Below are positions 10,983-23,295 of a stretch of DNA of 64,000 nt, in pieces; within the stretch, counting starts at the first letter, position 1; every line of letters starts with the position of its first letter. The notes below the pieces were generated by a model. It saw nothing but the letters and a program-made list of their open reading frames with translations. It did no database searches and was not told the DNA's origin. A program made the translations under genes and the position numbers. The DNA comes from Paratinospora sagittata (Eukaryota > Streptophyta > Magnoliopsida > Ranunculales > Menispermaceae). The stretch is taken from positions 35,931,562 through 35,995,561 of the forward strand of contig CM069599.1 in the NCBI GenBank assembly GCA_035771175.1, written 5' to 3'.

Positions 10983-12224
10983 TTACATATACCTTGAACA
11001 AATATATCTGGCGTATATATATGTTGAGTTGATCTTATGTACGTATATGTAATGTTGCAGTTAACGTCGCTGGGATCGAATCACGACGAGATCGACTTCG
11101 AGTTTCTTGGTAATCTAAGTGGAGACCCTTACATAGTTCACACTAATGTGTTTACACAAGGCAAAGGCAACAGAGAGCAACAATTCTACCTCTGGTTTGA
11201 TCCTACCAAGGACTTTCATACCTACTCCGTCTTATGGAACCCTCAAACCATCATGTAAGGACCCTTAAATCAAATTAATTAGTTTTCTTTGCACGCTACA
11301 AATATGGTATATATAGTAAGTAATCGATACTGGACTCGGGCAGAAGCCAAAAATAAATCTGATTGGTGGCTTTTTGAGCATCCTTTTCATGGCCCACCAA
11401 CAGGTCCTATAGATTCATGACACCCATGATAGAAATTTAACTCTAAAATCCAATGGCTAAAAACCACCTACAATCAGACCTGTGGAGATGCAAAAGAGAG
11501 ATAGAATAAGAAACAAATATCAATTATGTAAATGCCAACAACAAGACTTAAACCCAAGACCTATCAATTACCCAAATTCTAACAAGGAGACTAAAATCCA
11601 AGACCTTTTACAAAATCAATACTCAGATACCCTGTTAGAAATTATCGCACCCAAATATTATAACTGATAAGTAAAGGCCCAACAATGCATATCAAGTTAT
11701 CATAGCAAAACTAAAAAGTTGCCCGAGATTAATCACTAGCCCAAATGGGCACGCAAAGGAATTTTTTGTTTACAATTTTAACTTAAATTTGTTCTTGTTT
11801 TTTAATCATGATCAGCTTCTATGTTGATGGAACTCCAATCAGAGAATTCAAAAACTTGGAATCAAAGGGAGTTCAATTTCCAAAGAACCAAGCCATGAGA
11901 ATCTACTCCAGCCTCTGGAATGCAGATGATTGGGCAACAAGGGGTGGCCGTGTGAAGACTGATTGGAGCCAAGCTCCCTTCACTGCTTCCTACAGAAACT
12001 TCAGTGCTCAAGCATGTATTTGGTCTTCTTCACAGGGTGCTTCATCTTGTGCTTCAAAATCTTCCAAGGAGAACAACAGTTCATGGCTAAACCAGGGGTT
12101 GGACTCAGCAAGCCAGCAGAGGATCAAGTGGGTTCAGCAGAACTACATGATCTACAACTATTGTACTGATACAAATAGGTTCCCTCAAGGTCTTCCTCCT
12201 GAATGCTCACTCATGAATAACTAG
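10653..12224 (+). CDS. XTH: Xyloglucan endotransglucosylase/hydrolase, three exons
   Basis: Secreted GH16 enzyme that cuts and rejoins xyloglucan in the cell wall. Exons are 10653-10922, 11061-11254 and 11816-12224 (873 nt, 290 aa), with GT-AG introns. A hydrophobic signal peptide (residues 1 to about 23, [18 protein letters not shown]) precedes the mature enzyme. The active site reads [11 protein letters not shown] near residue 100, with both catalytic Glu, and an N-glycosylation sequon (NLS) follows directly, as in the family. Further on are [11 protein letters not shown] and [11 protein letters not shown]. The C-terminal XET extension has paired cysteines (C-x-W...SC; YNYC...PPEC). The exon 2/3 junction splits the I-F codon in QTIIFYVDG. 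It resembles the group II XTH22-25 set, but assignment to one member would need a tree. Intron 1 holds a TA repeat. Confidence 0.95.
11400..11720. repeat. Dispersed repeat in XTH intron 2
   Basis: The segment AGGCCCAACAATGCATATCA (about 11676-11695) and the ~40 bp before it recur near 18500-18560 in intron 1 of the nuclease gene. The repeat type is not identified; it could be the edge of an LTR or other dispersed element. Confidence 0.4.
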
Positions 12225-14648
12225 GAAGACGAAGTAATCGTGCAAACTGTTACATGAGCTTCTTGAGAATTGAGATGTACTACAAGGTTCTGTTTAATAG
12301 TTTTAATTTATTTATATCTATTTTACATTTTTGCTCTTAATAATATCGATGTGTGTCCTTACCACTGTTAGAGAGCAATAATATTCAAACCAGGGTGCGC
12401 AGTTCATATTTCAAAGGCTTAGTTGGCACTTGGCAAATTTCAAATCACTTTAATTTCACAATTAAGAGCAACCACTTCTTGAAAGAAGGGTGTACATATT
12501 CCTACAAGAAAAATGTTTGAGAAGGGTGATAAAGACAGATCCCACCTTCGCCATTAAGGGGAAATGAAGCTCAGTTTAATTACATTTGAACAATTTGGAA
12601 GATAATATTTGAATCTTGTTGAATTCACAAGTATTCATCCGACAAAAAAAAAACTAAACTAAACAATAGTTCAAGATTTAAAATAGAATGAGTAAATTGG
12701 TAAAGATAGTTGTGTGGTTACCCAACATGATGCAACAAATATGGTCGAAAGTTTGTGCTAAAAATAATTAAGAAGTGGAGGTCTCAAGATGAAACTTGTA
12801 CCCACCTTAATCGCGTCTACTTAAAGAAAGCTGCCCATTGCCCTTGCAGTACTCGAACCCAAATTAGTTTCGCTCGAAGGGTGGGGACACACGTGAAAAA
12901 CGCAAAAAAAAAGATAGTTGGGTGGTCTACTTAACTTTGACACAAAAAAAAAACGGTTGCAGTAATTTGTTTACCTACTACAGCTTGACTTGATGTCGAA
13001 AAAGGAAAAAGTGTAAAACTGATAAAGAAAAACAGAAAAACACCCAAACCTCAGGCTGTTGTATCAGCTCGATTCCAGGGTTAGTAGGTGTTTCCAAGTC
13101 AGAGCAAGCCATTTTTCTGCTGATTCGGAGAATGATTCATCTGCATTATATCACAATTTAACTATATATTCATTCATATTGAACTTGCCACCAAAGCACA
13201 CCTCCTGCTGATATTCATATTTGGAAGCAATTGCGCTGACATATCAGTCAAATAGAAGGAGATCAATCCACCACAACTAGCATTTCTTGTCGCTTAAAAT
13301 GAACATAAAACAGAGGATCTGAGTACAATATTATAGTCCCACCAACTCCTCTACATTATTTTCTGTTTTACTTTCAATAGGTAAGCTTAATTTAAAACCT
13401 TGACCTCAAAGAAAAGTATAACTCCCATCCATTAATCATCCCACCAAAAGGTCCAAAACCAATAAGATGCCCAACTAATAAAAAATAATTCAAACACTCA
13501 CTAATCACTATAGCAAAGGTCAGAAGTCTGAAACACAGTTGCTACTCTGCGAGTGCTCAAGCTAATAAAATCATTCGATTCTGAAAAAAAGAACAAAATC
13601 ATCAAATAAATCCTCTATCTCTTCTTTCTCCTCTGTTTTTTTTTTTCCCACGCCCCAACCCTTTAGGTAAATAGGTCCATTAAAGAGAGGCTATGTAAGA
13701 AAACTTTAGGTCACTATTCTTTCCTCTAGTTGAAAATATAGTGACAGCCAGACAGGCTGATCAATGGGGTTGACAAGAGAGTTTCAGGAAACAAGGTCAT
13801 TCTTTGATGGAAAACTTGAAATATATCACTAACTCTCATTCTCTAGCATTCATTATCTACAGAAATTGCATATGTAACATAAAGAAAGGACAGCAAAAAA
13901 TGGGCACAGCACCTACATGCCCCTGGGGTTTAAGATGACTGCTTTCTTGTCCCTCTCTTTCTGAGAGAGAACCTCATGCTTCATTTGGTATTGTTGAGCA
14001 TTCTACTCTAGTTTCAGATAACTTCCTCTCTCTAATGATATAAGCAAGAAAAGGACCCAAACAAAAGCCAACTAGCATAAAAACAAAAAAGTAATCCAGT
14101 GTACTGTGCGATACAGTGTCATGAAAATCAACAAAACAGGGAAGAGCTCAAACGATCCTAACTGAAACACATAACTTCTGCTACTACTACATCGAATCAT
14201 AGATACAGTTCTTTAACAATATAATCCACATTTGATATAGGAAATGACGTAGAAAATTCCTGCCAAAGTTTAAGTACACAGAAAAGCATCTGACCAGTAC
14301 ACATGAAAGGAAAAAAAAAAAAGGGGAGCATGAACTCAAAAATGAAATGAATGAATTACAATGCTAATTATCATGAATGCTTTCTCCAGTTAAAAGATAG
14401 ACAAGCAAAAACTACAGAAATGGCATGCCACCAACTAAAGGATTAACTCCATGTGCTGTCACAGTTTTGTGATTTGATTTTCTTAAAAAATAAAAAATCC
14501 TGAGATAAAATCCATCCAACAGATTTCCACCCCATTGCAAATTATGAAGCAAAGATCACCAAGTTTCCGGCAAGTGACTAATCAAGTTGAACACATAACA
14601 GCAACGCAGCAAGCAAAATAAAGTAATCTCATCTCAACATTATATTCA
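12225..14648. other. Intergenic between XTH and RRP1
   Basis: About 2.4 kb holding the XTH 3' region (AATAAT signals near 12340-12380) and the RRP1 3' region. No coding frame with family resemblance and no clear transposon ends were seen. Confidence 0.5.
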
Positions 14649-16334
14649 TTAAACAGAAAAAGATCGCAACTTCCTCAGACGTTTAACTGCCGGGGACACA
14701 CTCTTCAAACCCTTTCGTGCTTTCTTTCCAGAAGGGCTCTTCAGCTTCAGCATTTTTGTGATAGGCATCTCCCTCACAGGACCTGGTGGTATTCCTTTCT
14801 TAAGTGCACTACCTCTAGGTGTAGCAGATGGTGGTAATCTCAAACTTTGAGGTGGTAAAGGACTGTGAGGCTTCCACACCAAATTGCTCTTCATAGAAAA
14901 TCTGACCTTCTTAGCACTCTTCTCACCACTCTTTCCAGGTGCACTTCCTCCAGCAACATCTTGATCAATCAAATCCGTGCTAAGACTAGTTTGTCCATCA
15001 ATATTCTTCAACCTCTTTCTCTTCTTGGATGGAGTTCCATTCACTGGGGTAGATGGTGAACCGCTTGAACCATCCACATCTATGCCAGCTTCAGCAGCGA
15101 CCTTTTCAAACTGCATCTGTAAATTTGAAATAAATGACTCGCTGAAGGTTATTAAGTCTCCACCATTCGTCAAATTTTCCCCATTAGGAGTATTCTCATC
15201 CTCAGACTTATCAATAACTTGCAGAAGATTCAACTCGGATGAAATTTTTTTATCCTTCTTACGTCCTTTAGTTCCACGAGATGCTTTCTTGGCTGCCTTC
15301 TTACTCTTCTTTGAAGGCTTGTCAACCAACCCATTAGCAGCAACTTCTATGCCAACCTGAACCTCTTCCGAAGCTTCAGCAGAAACAACTTCCATGTCAC
15401 TAATAGGAACCAAATCAGGCACCTCATCTTCATTGTTATCTTCACTAATATCCAGAACCGAAATCGAAATCTCAATCCTGGCATTAGCTAAATCCTTCTC
15501 CAATTTCTGAAAACTCTCGTGCAGATTAAACAGCATTTTCCGATTACCTTGAACGCAATCCGTCGATGACCCCAAATCAAAGAATTTTGTGGAAAAGCCA
15601 AATTTCAACGCGATCATCCCAAACGCCTCTACTTCCTTACCACCTGACTCACTACCTTCTCCTGCTTTCATAATCTCTAAAAGCTTATTTCCATGAGTAA
15701 GCAAGCGATCAAACAAACTAGTTTTAATCTTATGCACCAAAACCTTATCCAAAGACTTGGCCATCGCGGAAATAAACGGTTTCAACAGAACCTCCACCAC
15801 TTCCAACCTAACCGGAACAAAAGGCTTGAGTTCTTCCAAGAACAGCTCAGATAAATGATAACTAACACCTTGAGCGGGATACTTATCAACAGAAAGAAGC
15901 GTTTTTTCCTCTATAACACACACAAACCGATTCAACAACTCAAGATCCCATGAACTCTTCTTGAAAACAAGGAACACATGATGCAGAAACTTACGAATCA
16001 AAAGATAGAACTTGTCTAGCCTCAAGAAATCGATACCGCTCCATTCACGACGCATCGTAAGCAAGAAAATCTCAAAGTAATGGACCGAGAGAGGGGTATC
16101 GAGACTTACGAGTAACGAAGACAAGCGATTGATGAGCTCGATCTGTACCTGCTGCTTGTCCGCGTGCCACACGCAGTAGAAGAGACCTTTCCAGATCTTC
16201 TTCATCTCTTCCTCCGGTACCTGAGTTTGCGCCGGCAGCCATGTTTTCAGGAGGCGAAGAGCTTTGTCTCTTGTGGCTTTGTTGCACGAAGCAAGGTTTC
16301 TTGCGACTGAAGATCCGGCGATTGCGCCGGCCAT
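14649..16334 (-). CDS. RRP1: Ribosomal RNA processing protein 1 homolog (Nop52 family)
   Basis: Intronless, 561 aa. Nop52/RRP1 proteins act in the nucleolus in processing of pre-rRNA for the large subunit (family knowledge). Residues 1 to about 215 match the Nop52 domain: the opening ARNLASCNKATRDKALRLLKTWL type sequence, then MKKIWKGLFYCVWHADK and the REWSGIDFLRLDKFYLL block. From about residue 330 the protein is low in complexity, with lysine-rich nuclear/nucleolar targeting stretches (KPSKKSKKAAKKASR, KGRKKDKK) among acidic runs. The C-terminus has KVRFSMKSNLVWKPHSPLPP and basic repeats. The start is the first ATG of the frame, with the domain beginning right after it. It is divergent from the nuclease gene, 1.7 kb away. 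Confidence 0.93.
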   Translation of the reverse strand: MAGAIAGSSVARNLASCNKATRDKALRLLKTWLPAQTQVPEEEMKKIWKGLFYCVWHADKQQVQIELINRLSSLLVSLDTPLSVHYFEIFLLTMRREWSGIDFLRLDKFYLLIRKFLHHVFLVFKKSSWDLELLNRFVCVIEEKTLLSVDKYPAQGVSYHLSELFLEELKPFVPVRLEVVEVLLKPFISAMAKSLDKVLVHKIKTSLFDRLLTHGNKLLEIMKAGEGSESGGKEVEAFGMIALKFGFSTKFFDLGSSTDCVQGNRKMLFNLHESFQKLEKDLANARIEISISVLDISEDNNEDEVPDLVPISDMEVVSAEASEEVQVGIEVAANGLVDKPSKKSKKAAKKASRGTKGRKKDKKISSELNLLQVIDKSEDENTPNGENLTNGGDLITFSESFISNLQMQFEKVAAEAGIDVDGSSGSPSTPVNGTPSKKRKRLKNIDGQTSLSTDLIDQDVAGGSAPGKSGEKSAKKVRFSMKSNLVWKPHSPLPPQSLRLPPSATPRGSALKKGIPPGPVREMPITKMLKLKSPSGKKARKGLKSVSPAVKRLRKLRSFSV

Positions 16335-17630
16335 TGCCAGTGAAAAACCCTAGATTTCGAGCTCGCGGTTTGGTCGATCGATCGATCGATCGAATCGGAG
16401 CTTTTCGCGAACACGCGCGCGCGCACACACACACTGCTCGGTGTCTGTGGTCTTAAGCGTAGTTAGCGAAAGAGCCCATGCGTTTGCGCTAGGGTTCGCT
16501 TTAAAATTATGAAAGGAAAAGCAAGTTAGTACATGTCAAAGGCATCTTTTATGTTTTTTGTTTGGCTCCAATGTGATGTGTACACATGGCATATATTATT
16601 CCATTTGTAAATTCAAAAAACACATATAATCCTTTTGATTATCAAAATGTAGATAAAAAGAAGGAAACAAGGTGAGATGTGTCAATACTGTTTCAAATTT
16701 ATCTGACCAACAAAAAATTAGTATTTCAAATTTATGAAAAATTATATATATATATATATATATTTAAGAAAAAAAATCTTAATAATTAGTTGTATAACCA
16801 GCTTTATTATCATACCGTACTCTTAAAAATATATCAGACTCGTTCCTGACCTATTAATAGTTATAGTTATTATCTATAATATATAACATAAATACTTAAA
16901 AAGAAAAAGCTAAATTTCTTTGTACCATTTCTCAATATAATATGAACAACTCATGGATAATCATGTTCTTTACCCGAATCCAATCCTAATTCTTAATAAT
17001 TATGTCCTAATCCTTTTTATATTAGACAAGAAAAAAAATCAAGCAACCTAATTCAAACATATTTTGCCATCGTTAGATAGAACTAATTAACACACCTTTT
17101 TTAGTATTTTTATTTTCTTTATATATTTCAAAGTTCAATTTTGAAAATAGTTCAACCAAATAAATTTTTTCAAAAATCTTAAATATAAAAATAGAAAATT
17201 ATTTTTAAATTGTGTACCAAACAGTGTCTACCTTCTTTCAGTTAGTAACTCTCCGTCTTCCTCAAGCCTAACTAATGCAGAGGCGTGCTATTAGTACCTA
17301 AAAGAATTGGGTAGATGTATTTAATCACCACTTCTCACTTTCAATTATTTTAGATGGTTAGTTATAGGAAAGAAAATTAGAATAAAAATTCTACTACAAT
17401 AGCAAACGGTGTAACAAGCTGCATCCAATCCTAGTTGAAAGTTTGATTTTTCTTTTTCTTATAAATAAATGAGAATTTTTCTTTCTTAATAAAAGTGAGA
17501 TTGGGATATGATAGGTAGTTCGCATGGTCCGTATTTGCCCCTTATGCCCCCTCGCCAATGCTTGTCTTATTTGGGTGTGTCTCGCTTCCTTTTACCTCAA
17601 TGCCGAGCTTTTAATCTGATTGTCACAAAT
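16335..17630. other. Divergent intergenic region between RRP1 and the nuclease gene
   Basis: A (CGAT)n run at 16374-16392 and short GC and CA runs at 16414-16433 lie just upstream of the RRP1 start codon, probably in its leader. The remainder is AT-rich. Around 17090-17230 there is an ACCAAACAGTGTCTACC-like end resembling hAT MITE termini, but no matching partner could be fixed. Confidence 0.45.
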
Positions 17631-17634
17631 TTTT

Positions 17635-17960
17635 AAAAAAAATTCACAAATGTCATAAAATTAAAATATTGTCATTTTTGTCATAATTTGACCGGTCAAT
17701 GCCTAATCAGCAGATGATGTGGCCACATTTAAAATTTAGACCTGTTGACTGGACGCTACCAAAAATTTTACAAAAAAAATAAAAAAAATATATTTTTTAA
17801 AAAGATGCCTTTTATTTTTATTTTTATTTTTTTTGCAAAGTTTTTGGTGACGCCAATTAGTAGGTTTAAACTTCAATGTGGCCGCATGTTGACTAGTCAA
17901 AATAGGGCAAACGGTCATATTTATAAATTTTTTAAAAAAAATTATGACAATAAAAACCCC
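17635..17960. mobile_element. Foldback MITE-like palindrome in the nuclease gene promoter
   Basis: The left half (17635 to about 17800) and the reverse complement of the right half (about 17810-17960) share, in order, CAAA.TTTTTGGT..CG, AATGTGGCC.CAT, GT.GACTAGTCAA-like and ATTATGACAA blocks, with some internal deletion. It ends about 110 bp before the nuclease start codon, so it may lie in the promoter or leader. No coding capacity. Confidence 0.55.
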
Positions 17961-18066
17961 CCCCGCATCCTTTAAAGAAAAATAAATAAATAAATAAATT
18001 CTAACAGAGTAGTAATTTACAGGGTGACCTTTAAATGACCAACTGCAACGCAGCAAAAACTCCATA

Positions 18067-21000
18067 ATGGCTTCCCTTTTAGCGACTGTGAGCCGAAGAC
18101 CAGCGTGTTTCTCCCATAATTGCCACTTCCCGAGTCACTACCGATTCGGTCCAAACTCGTTCTTTACACGACTAAATCGTCGTCTTCCATGCATCGATTA
18201 TGCATGGCGCAAGAAGCAACAATTCATAACTTCATTCAAAGCGGTCTGTCATCGAAGACCGGGTCAAGATGATTTGCGTATTAGGTGAGTGGTATATAAT
18301 AAGTCTCTTGCCCATCTAATATTACGTATCAAATGTTTGATTAAATGCCTCTTCATTCATACAATTTAAGCCCATAACAAGTTTTAGAGAATTTTTTTTA
18401 CTTTTAATTATTGAGAACAAAGTAGCAATTCATAGTATGAAATAAGGAATCATTGTAGCCTTTCAGAGATTCTTAAAACAAAATCCATAGTATTAGAAAC
18501 CACTGAACCCAAAGACTATAGTTTATAGGTGAAGGCCCAACAATGCATATCAAGCTACTTTTAACACATAGGTAATACATGTTAACCTAAAAGCCATTGT
18601 AGAGTATGGACTTGAGTGAATTAATTCGAGCCTAAACAACCGAAGGTTTGCTTCATTACTTGATAATGAGCTAAAAGTTGAGCCTAAACAACCAACTTGG
18701 GGTTGGTGTGATCGTCGAGAACCCGCTTCAGGAAGTGAGAGTCCTAAGTTTGAATCCCACCGAAACAGACCTCTCCTCCATTGAGTTTTTTGGGTACGTA
18801 AGGATAGGGAGGTTTGCACACACCTCATGGGACTAGTTGGGTAATTTATAAAAGGCCCGAGTAAGAAGAAATAAAACAAAATGAAACTGAACCCAAATGG
18901 GACTTGAATGGTTCATGAACTCAATGTTTGTTTTGTAACCCGAGTTATAACTGACCCTCTTGAATCTAGGCTTGAAATGCTAAAGAACAAAGCACCACTA
19001 TTTATTTCAAAATGAGTGCTCAACCAATCCTGAAGCTTCTGATTTGGGAGCTTGTGGTTTTTTAGGTGGTCAGGATGCTTAAATTTCTCATGGAAGTTCA
19101 CTTCTTGGATCATCTCCTTTTGCTTGTTCTGTCTCAATCTTGTTGGAGAGGCTCACGGTGATCCAGCACTTTCATTTAGTAGATATGCTTGTGAAGATGT
19201 TTCTAATTACTACGCCTCTGTTGAACAAAAAGAGGGGGAAGCACTCATGAAAGAGTTGAACTCAGTCATCTCCTCCCATCACTCCTTGTCTTATAAAAAG
19301 GTGCTTACTCCACATTTTTACTTCAGTGAATTATCAGTTTTAAAGCTTTTTTACACGGTTTTGCCAAACAGGTGTGGGAGGCCCTCAAGATTCTTGATGC
19401 AGCTGATGCTGATAATCCAGAGGCTTCCCCTGGTATGTACATGCCTGTTCTCACTGACCCTGTTTTTTGGATGCATCACCATTTTCAATTTTAAGTAATT
19501 TTTTATCATCATTTCATAGATGAACCTATCCGCAAACCAGTGAAGTGGGCAGTTCACAAGTTCAACTAGTTGGTTAATCAGATGAACCGTCTTATCTATC
19601 TAGTTTTTATACACAACATTAGAGAAATTAGAATTTAGAATGTCTCAGTCAAATTAAACATTTTGGAGGTGCTTCAACAGCTAGACAGGTCAGCCAGGAC
19701 TGCATGTTAAGCACTCCTTTCAATTCTTAGGTTCATTTAGGCCTTGTTTGGTTCATGATTTGGATACTTGTATCCATAAATCCAGAAACACGAAAAAGAG
19801 CATTTGATTGTTTATATTCGAAAGTAGTTTTTAAATATTTTACTCAGAAAACAACCTGGTTTCAGAAAACGATAAAAACTCATTTTCTGAATTTTTTGTT
19901 TTCAGATTGTCTCTGTTTTTGAATCACAAACCAAAGGCAACCTTATTTTTCCTTTTTATGTGCAGAGTGGAAATTTACACCCTGAGAGTTGTCTCAAACC
20001 TTTCAGCAGGAAAACCAGAAGGATGGAACAGTGAGTCATCTGGATAAACTCTTGTTTTTTTCTTTTTTTAAACCTTGCTCTTCTCAATGGCATTTCATAA
20101 TATCCCAGCTGCATGCTACTGATTTCTTATAACTGGCGTATAATTAATTCCATTGTTTCTTCATAGGGGAACATTTATGGCCTCGTTCTTATGGAGTAAG
20201 AAGTGGTCCTGCATTGACTGATTTACACAATATCCGCCCAGCTGATGTGAATGGTAAGCGGGTATATCTGTTTCTCTAAGTGCAGAGGAAGGAGATCTTC
20301 AAATTGATCAATATGATTAAAGCAGATGGTAATTACTGCAGTAAATGCATCAAGAGGTAAAAAGTATTATGGAGAATGCATTAATTCAACTTCATGCATG
20401 AAGCCAGCAACCAAAGAAGCTGCTTATGACACAGAAACGGACAATGCAAGATGGGCACCTCCTTCACAGGTTAAAATCTTTATGAAACTTTTTCTAAATA
20501 CGGTAGTTCTCTATCGCCATTAATTATAGGCTGATTCTTTGATCAGTTATGTGATGTTGAGTTGTAAATAATCCTCCATTACCATAAGTTGATTACTAGA
20601 AAAGCATGTAGTTTGATTTTCTATACACCTTGTTCCAAAGTTGGGATAACAATGTGAATTTGATTTTTCCTTCAAACTGTCAAGAGTAAAGCCCTTTTTT
20701 CTATCAAAGCAGCTTTGCCCATATTATTATTAGTGTTCTTTTTAATCGCAATCCTTAGTATGAAAAATATACACCTATTGTAGCTTGACTAATATCAAAG
20801 AAGGTTTTCCCATATTATTATTATTAACTGTAAGTATTGTGTAACTGACAGGTTAGGGGGGACATTGCTCGGGCACTAATGTACATGGCTGTACGCTATG
20901 GCTTTAATCAAAAGGATGAGAGCATCAGCCTTCACCTTTCCGATTCACCAAACATGGGTTATTTTTTGTGACTTTCAGTAGAATGACTTTTTTCTCTTCT

Positions 21001-23295
21001 TCCTTCCTCTTTTTTTTTTTTTTTTGTTTTTTTGGCAACAAAGATGCATAGAGGACAATTGAAAGGCTGGACAGGGATTACTCACTGGGGGAATCTTTAT
21101 CTTAGGCATTTCTTTGTCTTTTGGGATATAATCCACAAATTGCTAAATGTTACCATTTCTGACCTTGAGAGTTTCAGTAAGAACTCATAAGGTATTCCAT
21201 ATTCATTGTGGAACCTTCAAGCAAGTAAAATAGTGCTTCCATGGCTAACCTCACGTTTCCTGCTGTGCTTGTTATTTAAATTTAAAAGCTGCTGTTCTCA
21301 TTTCAAACTAATATACAAGTCCTAGATTCCCAATCACCTTGCAGGCTATTATTGTCTCCCTGGAATCTGCACCTAGTCCTAAATAGTAAATATTATCAGG
21401 GTTTCAATACCACAGGCTTGGTGTTCTTTTAGGATTCCAAAGGCAAAGCCGAAAGGCGAAAACAAAAGGGATAAAATTAAAACACCACGAGGCCTCAGAT
21501 TTAATGTCAAGTTGTAACTTTTAATTATATAATTAGATTAAGTACACCATACAATACTGATTTACGTTCCATCAAGGCTCTTCTTGTGACCTTCTCATTG
21601 CTATGGAAAGTTCTCCCTCAAGTCATATTCTTTTTTGAATTAAACTACCATTGGTTCTATTATTGAAACTTAGGTAGCATTCGGTAACTCTACTTAGTCT
21701 CTCCGCTTCTACTTTAAAATGAACCTATATTTGTAGTTGAGGGTTGAGCTGTAATGGAATAAGCCAAAATTTTGCGCTTATTCTTGTTGATATTATTCTC
21801 GTAGTATTTCAGAAAGTACCATGGCAGTCCTTAAATGCCAAAAAGTACAACTTATTTCCAGTGTTATCTGGTGTATATAACATATTGGTTGCCTATTAGA
21901 TTTCAAATTGAATCATCTCATTTTACAACATATTTATAAGGCTGCAATTCATTTCATGTAGAGAACAGGGAGATGGGGCTTCTTTCAACATTGTTGAAAT
22001 GGAACGAGCTTGACCCACCATCAAGAGTAGAGCAACTAAGAAACAACAGAGTATGCAAGCTGTACCAGCACAACAGAAATCCTTTTGTTGATCACCCAGA
22101 ATATGCCAATCTCATATGGAGAAGAGCTTTTCCCAATATTCAGAATATAAATAGTCCCCCGAAGGCATGGATAAATGAGTTCCATTACGACAATAGAGGG
22201 AAAGACCGGAATGAGGTGCGTCCAATGCGTCGCAACATAGCATGATTTCTTGTGTACATTTTTGAAGTTTCACATAATTCATTATTGATTTATTATTTAC
22301 TTGCATACATTTTTGAAGTTTCACATATTTTATTATTGATTCATTATTGAACATTTAGATTGAGATAGTTGGGAAAAGGTTTAGTTAAGTTAAGTTGAGT
22401 TGGGTTGAGTATTTTAGACTGAGATAGCTAAGTGCTCGTCGACCTTTGATGGTTAATATCTTCAGCATTTTTTTCGACGACTTGAAAATACGCCATGAAA
22501 CTGATTAGGCATTCTCTTTAATATTATTTACCTTAAGTTGAGCAGTAAGCTATATAGGATGATGTATTTATTCTTCTATGCTATCCCCAACATTGACATC
22601 TTAAACATGTTATCCATAATCCAGTGTATCTAATTAGAAGATCACCTAACAAAAAAAAAAAAAACTGACTGAATTAAATGAAAGAACAATCTAATCTGCG
22701 GCATTCATTTTATACTTAAAGTTCATTCCAAAAAAATGTTAGAAAGCCAAGGTAATTGCTTCAAATTGTGGTATTTTAGCAAGTTCCTAGTGAGAAGTTG
22801 ACATGAAAGCAACTGACCAAGAACCATTTTTCCTTACAGTTTGTTGAAGTAGTATTGGCACCATCAACAAATGCAGAGAAACTCAAGCTTGCACTCTATA
22901 ATGGAGCAAACGGAAAAATTTATTGGTCATTATCATTGGAAGATACAGGAGTTTTCCACATAACTCATGCTGGCTCTGGTTTCTTGATTTATACAGTGTT
23001 TGTTCCTCTTCAGAATGGACCTGCTGATGCCATTGCTTTGGTTTCTAGCAGAGAAGACGGGCATGGAGATGAAGTGATTCAATTCCTTTCTTATGGTGGT
23101 GTTGTGAAAGCAACCGATGGGCCTGCCAAAGGAACGGAGTCTAAGGATATTGGCCTTAGAGAAACAGAAGGTTCTTCTGAGAATGATTCCATAGGATTAA
23201 CAGGAGCCAAAATAGCCGAGTTCAAGTGGAGAAAATTTATAAATCAGGCATCTCCAAGGGAACCAAATGTCGAGCAAATTCTATCACCCTCATAA
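18067..23295 (+). CDS. Endonuclease I family nuclease (EndA/NucM-like), nine exons
   Basis: Model exons: 18067-18284, 19066-19300, 19372-19432, 19968-20030, 20167-20253, 20342-20469, 20852-20957, 21962-22215, 22840-23295; 1608 nt, 535 aa, in frame throughout. The middle carries the His-Me finger nuclease core of the endonuclease I family, spread over exons 4-6: GWNREHLWPRSYG (catalytic His), then TDLHNIRPADVNVNASRGKKYYGEC. Exons 7-8 give ARALMYMAVRYG and LLKWNELDPPS, also typical. The C-terminal ~150 residues (exon 9) are a separate domain of unknown role. The N-terminus is basic and Ser/Arg-rich, with a hydrophobic stretch from exon 2 (WIISFCLFCLNL). Together these could be a transit peptide or membrane anchor. 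Exon 1/2 junction is the least certain. Metal-dependent cleavage of nucleic acid is inferred from the family. Confidence 0.85.
18500..18560. repeat. Second copy of the dispersed repeat seen in XTH intron 2
   Basis: AGGCCCAACAATGCATATCA occurs at about 18534-18553, with a diverged upstream part similar to 11640-11675. It lies in intron 1 of the nuclease gene. Confidence 0.4.
18690..18875 (+). mobile_element. tRNA-derived SINE-like sequence in intron 1
   Basis: An A-box-like GGGTTGGTGTGATCG and a B-box-like AAGTTTGAATCCC are spaced about 45 bp apart, followed by a non-tRNA body and an A-rich end (AAGAAATAAAACAAAATG). The 14-mer GAGCCTAAACAACC occurs just before (18680) and again 52 bp earlier (18628). 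Confidence 0.5.
19739..19945. mobile_element. hAT-like MITE in intron 3 of the nuclease gene
   Basis: The left end GGCCTTGTTTGGTTCATGATT and the reversed right end GGTTGCCTTTGGTTTGTGATT are inverted repeats. It is about 205 bp, AT-rich and non-coding. No clear 8-bp duplication, so the superfamily is inferred from the ends. Confidence 0.5.
22258..22350. repeat. Short direct duplication in intron 8 of the nuclease gene
   Basis: ACATTTTTGAAGTTTCACATA followed by an ATTATTGATT stretch is present twice, about 50 bp apart. Confidence 0.7.

Noticed and set aside
14977..15360. 127-aa plus-strand open frame
   Set aside because: It is antisense to RRP1 coding sequence, which has clear domain support.
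18067..23295. Nuclease gene as bacterial contamination
   Set aside because: It has eight spliceable introns with plant-type sites and a frame closing over nine exons.
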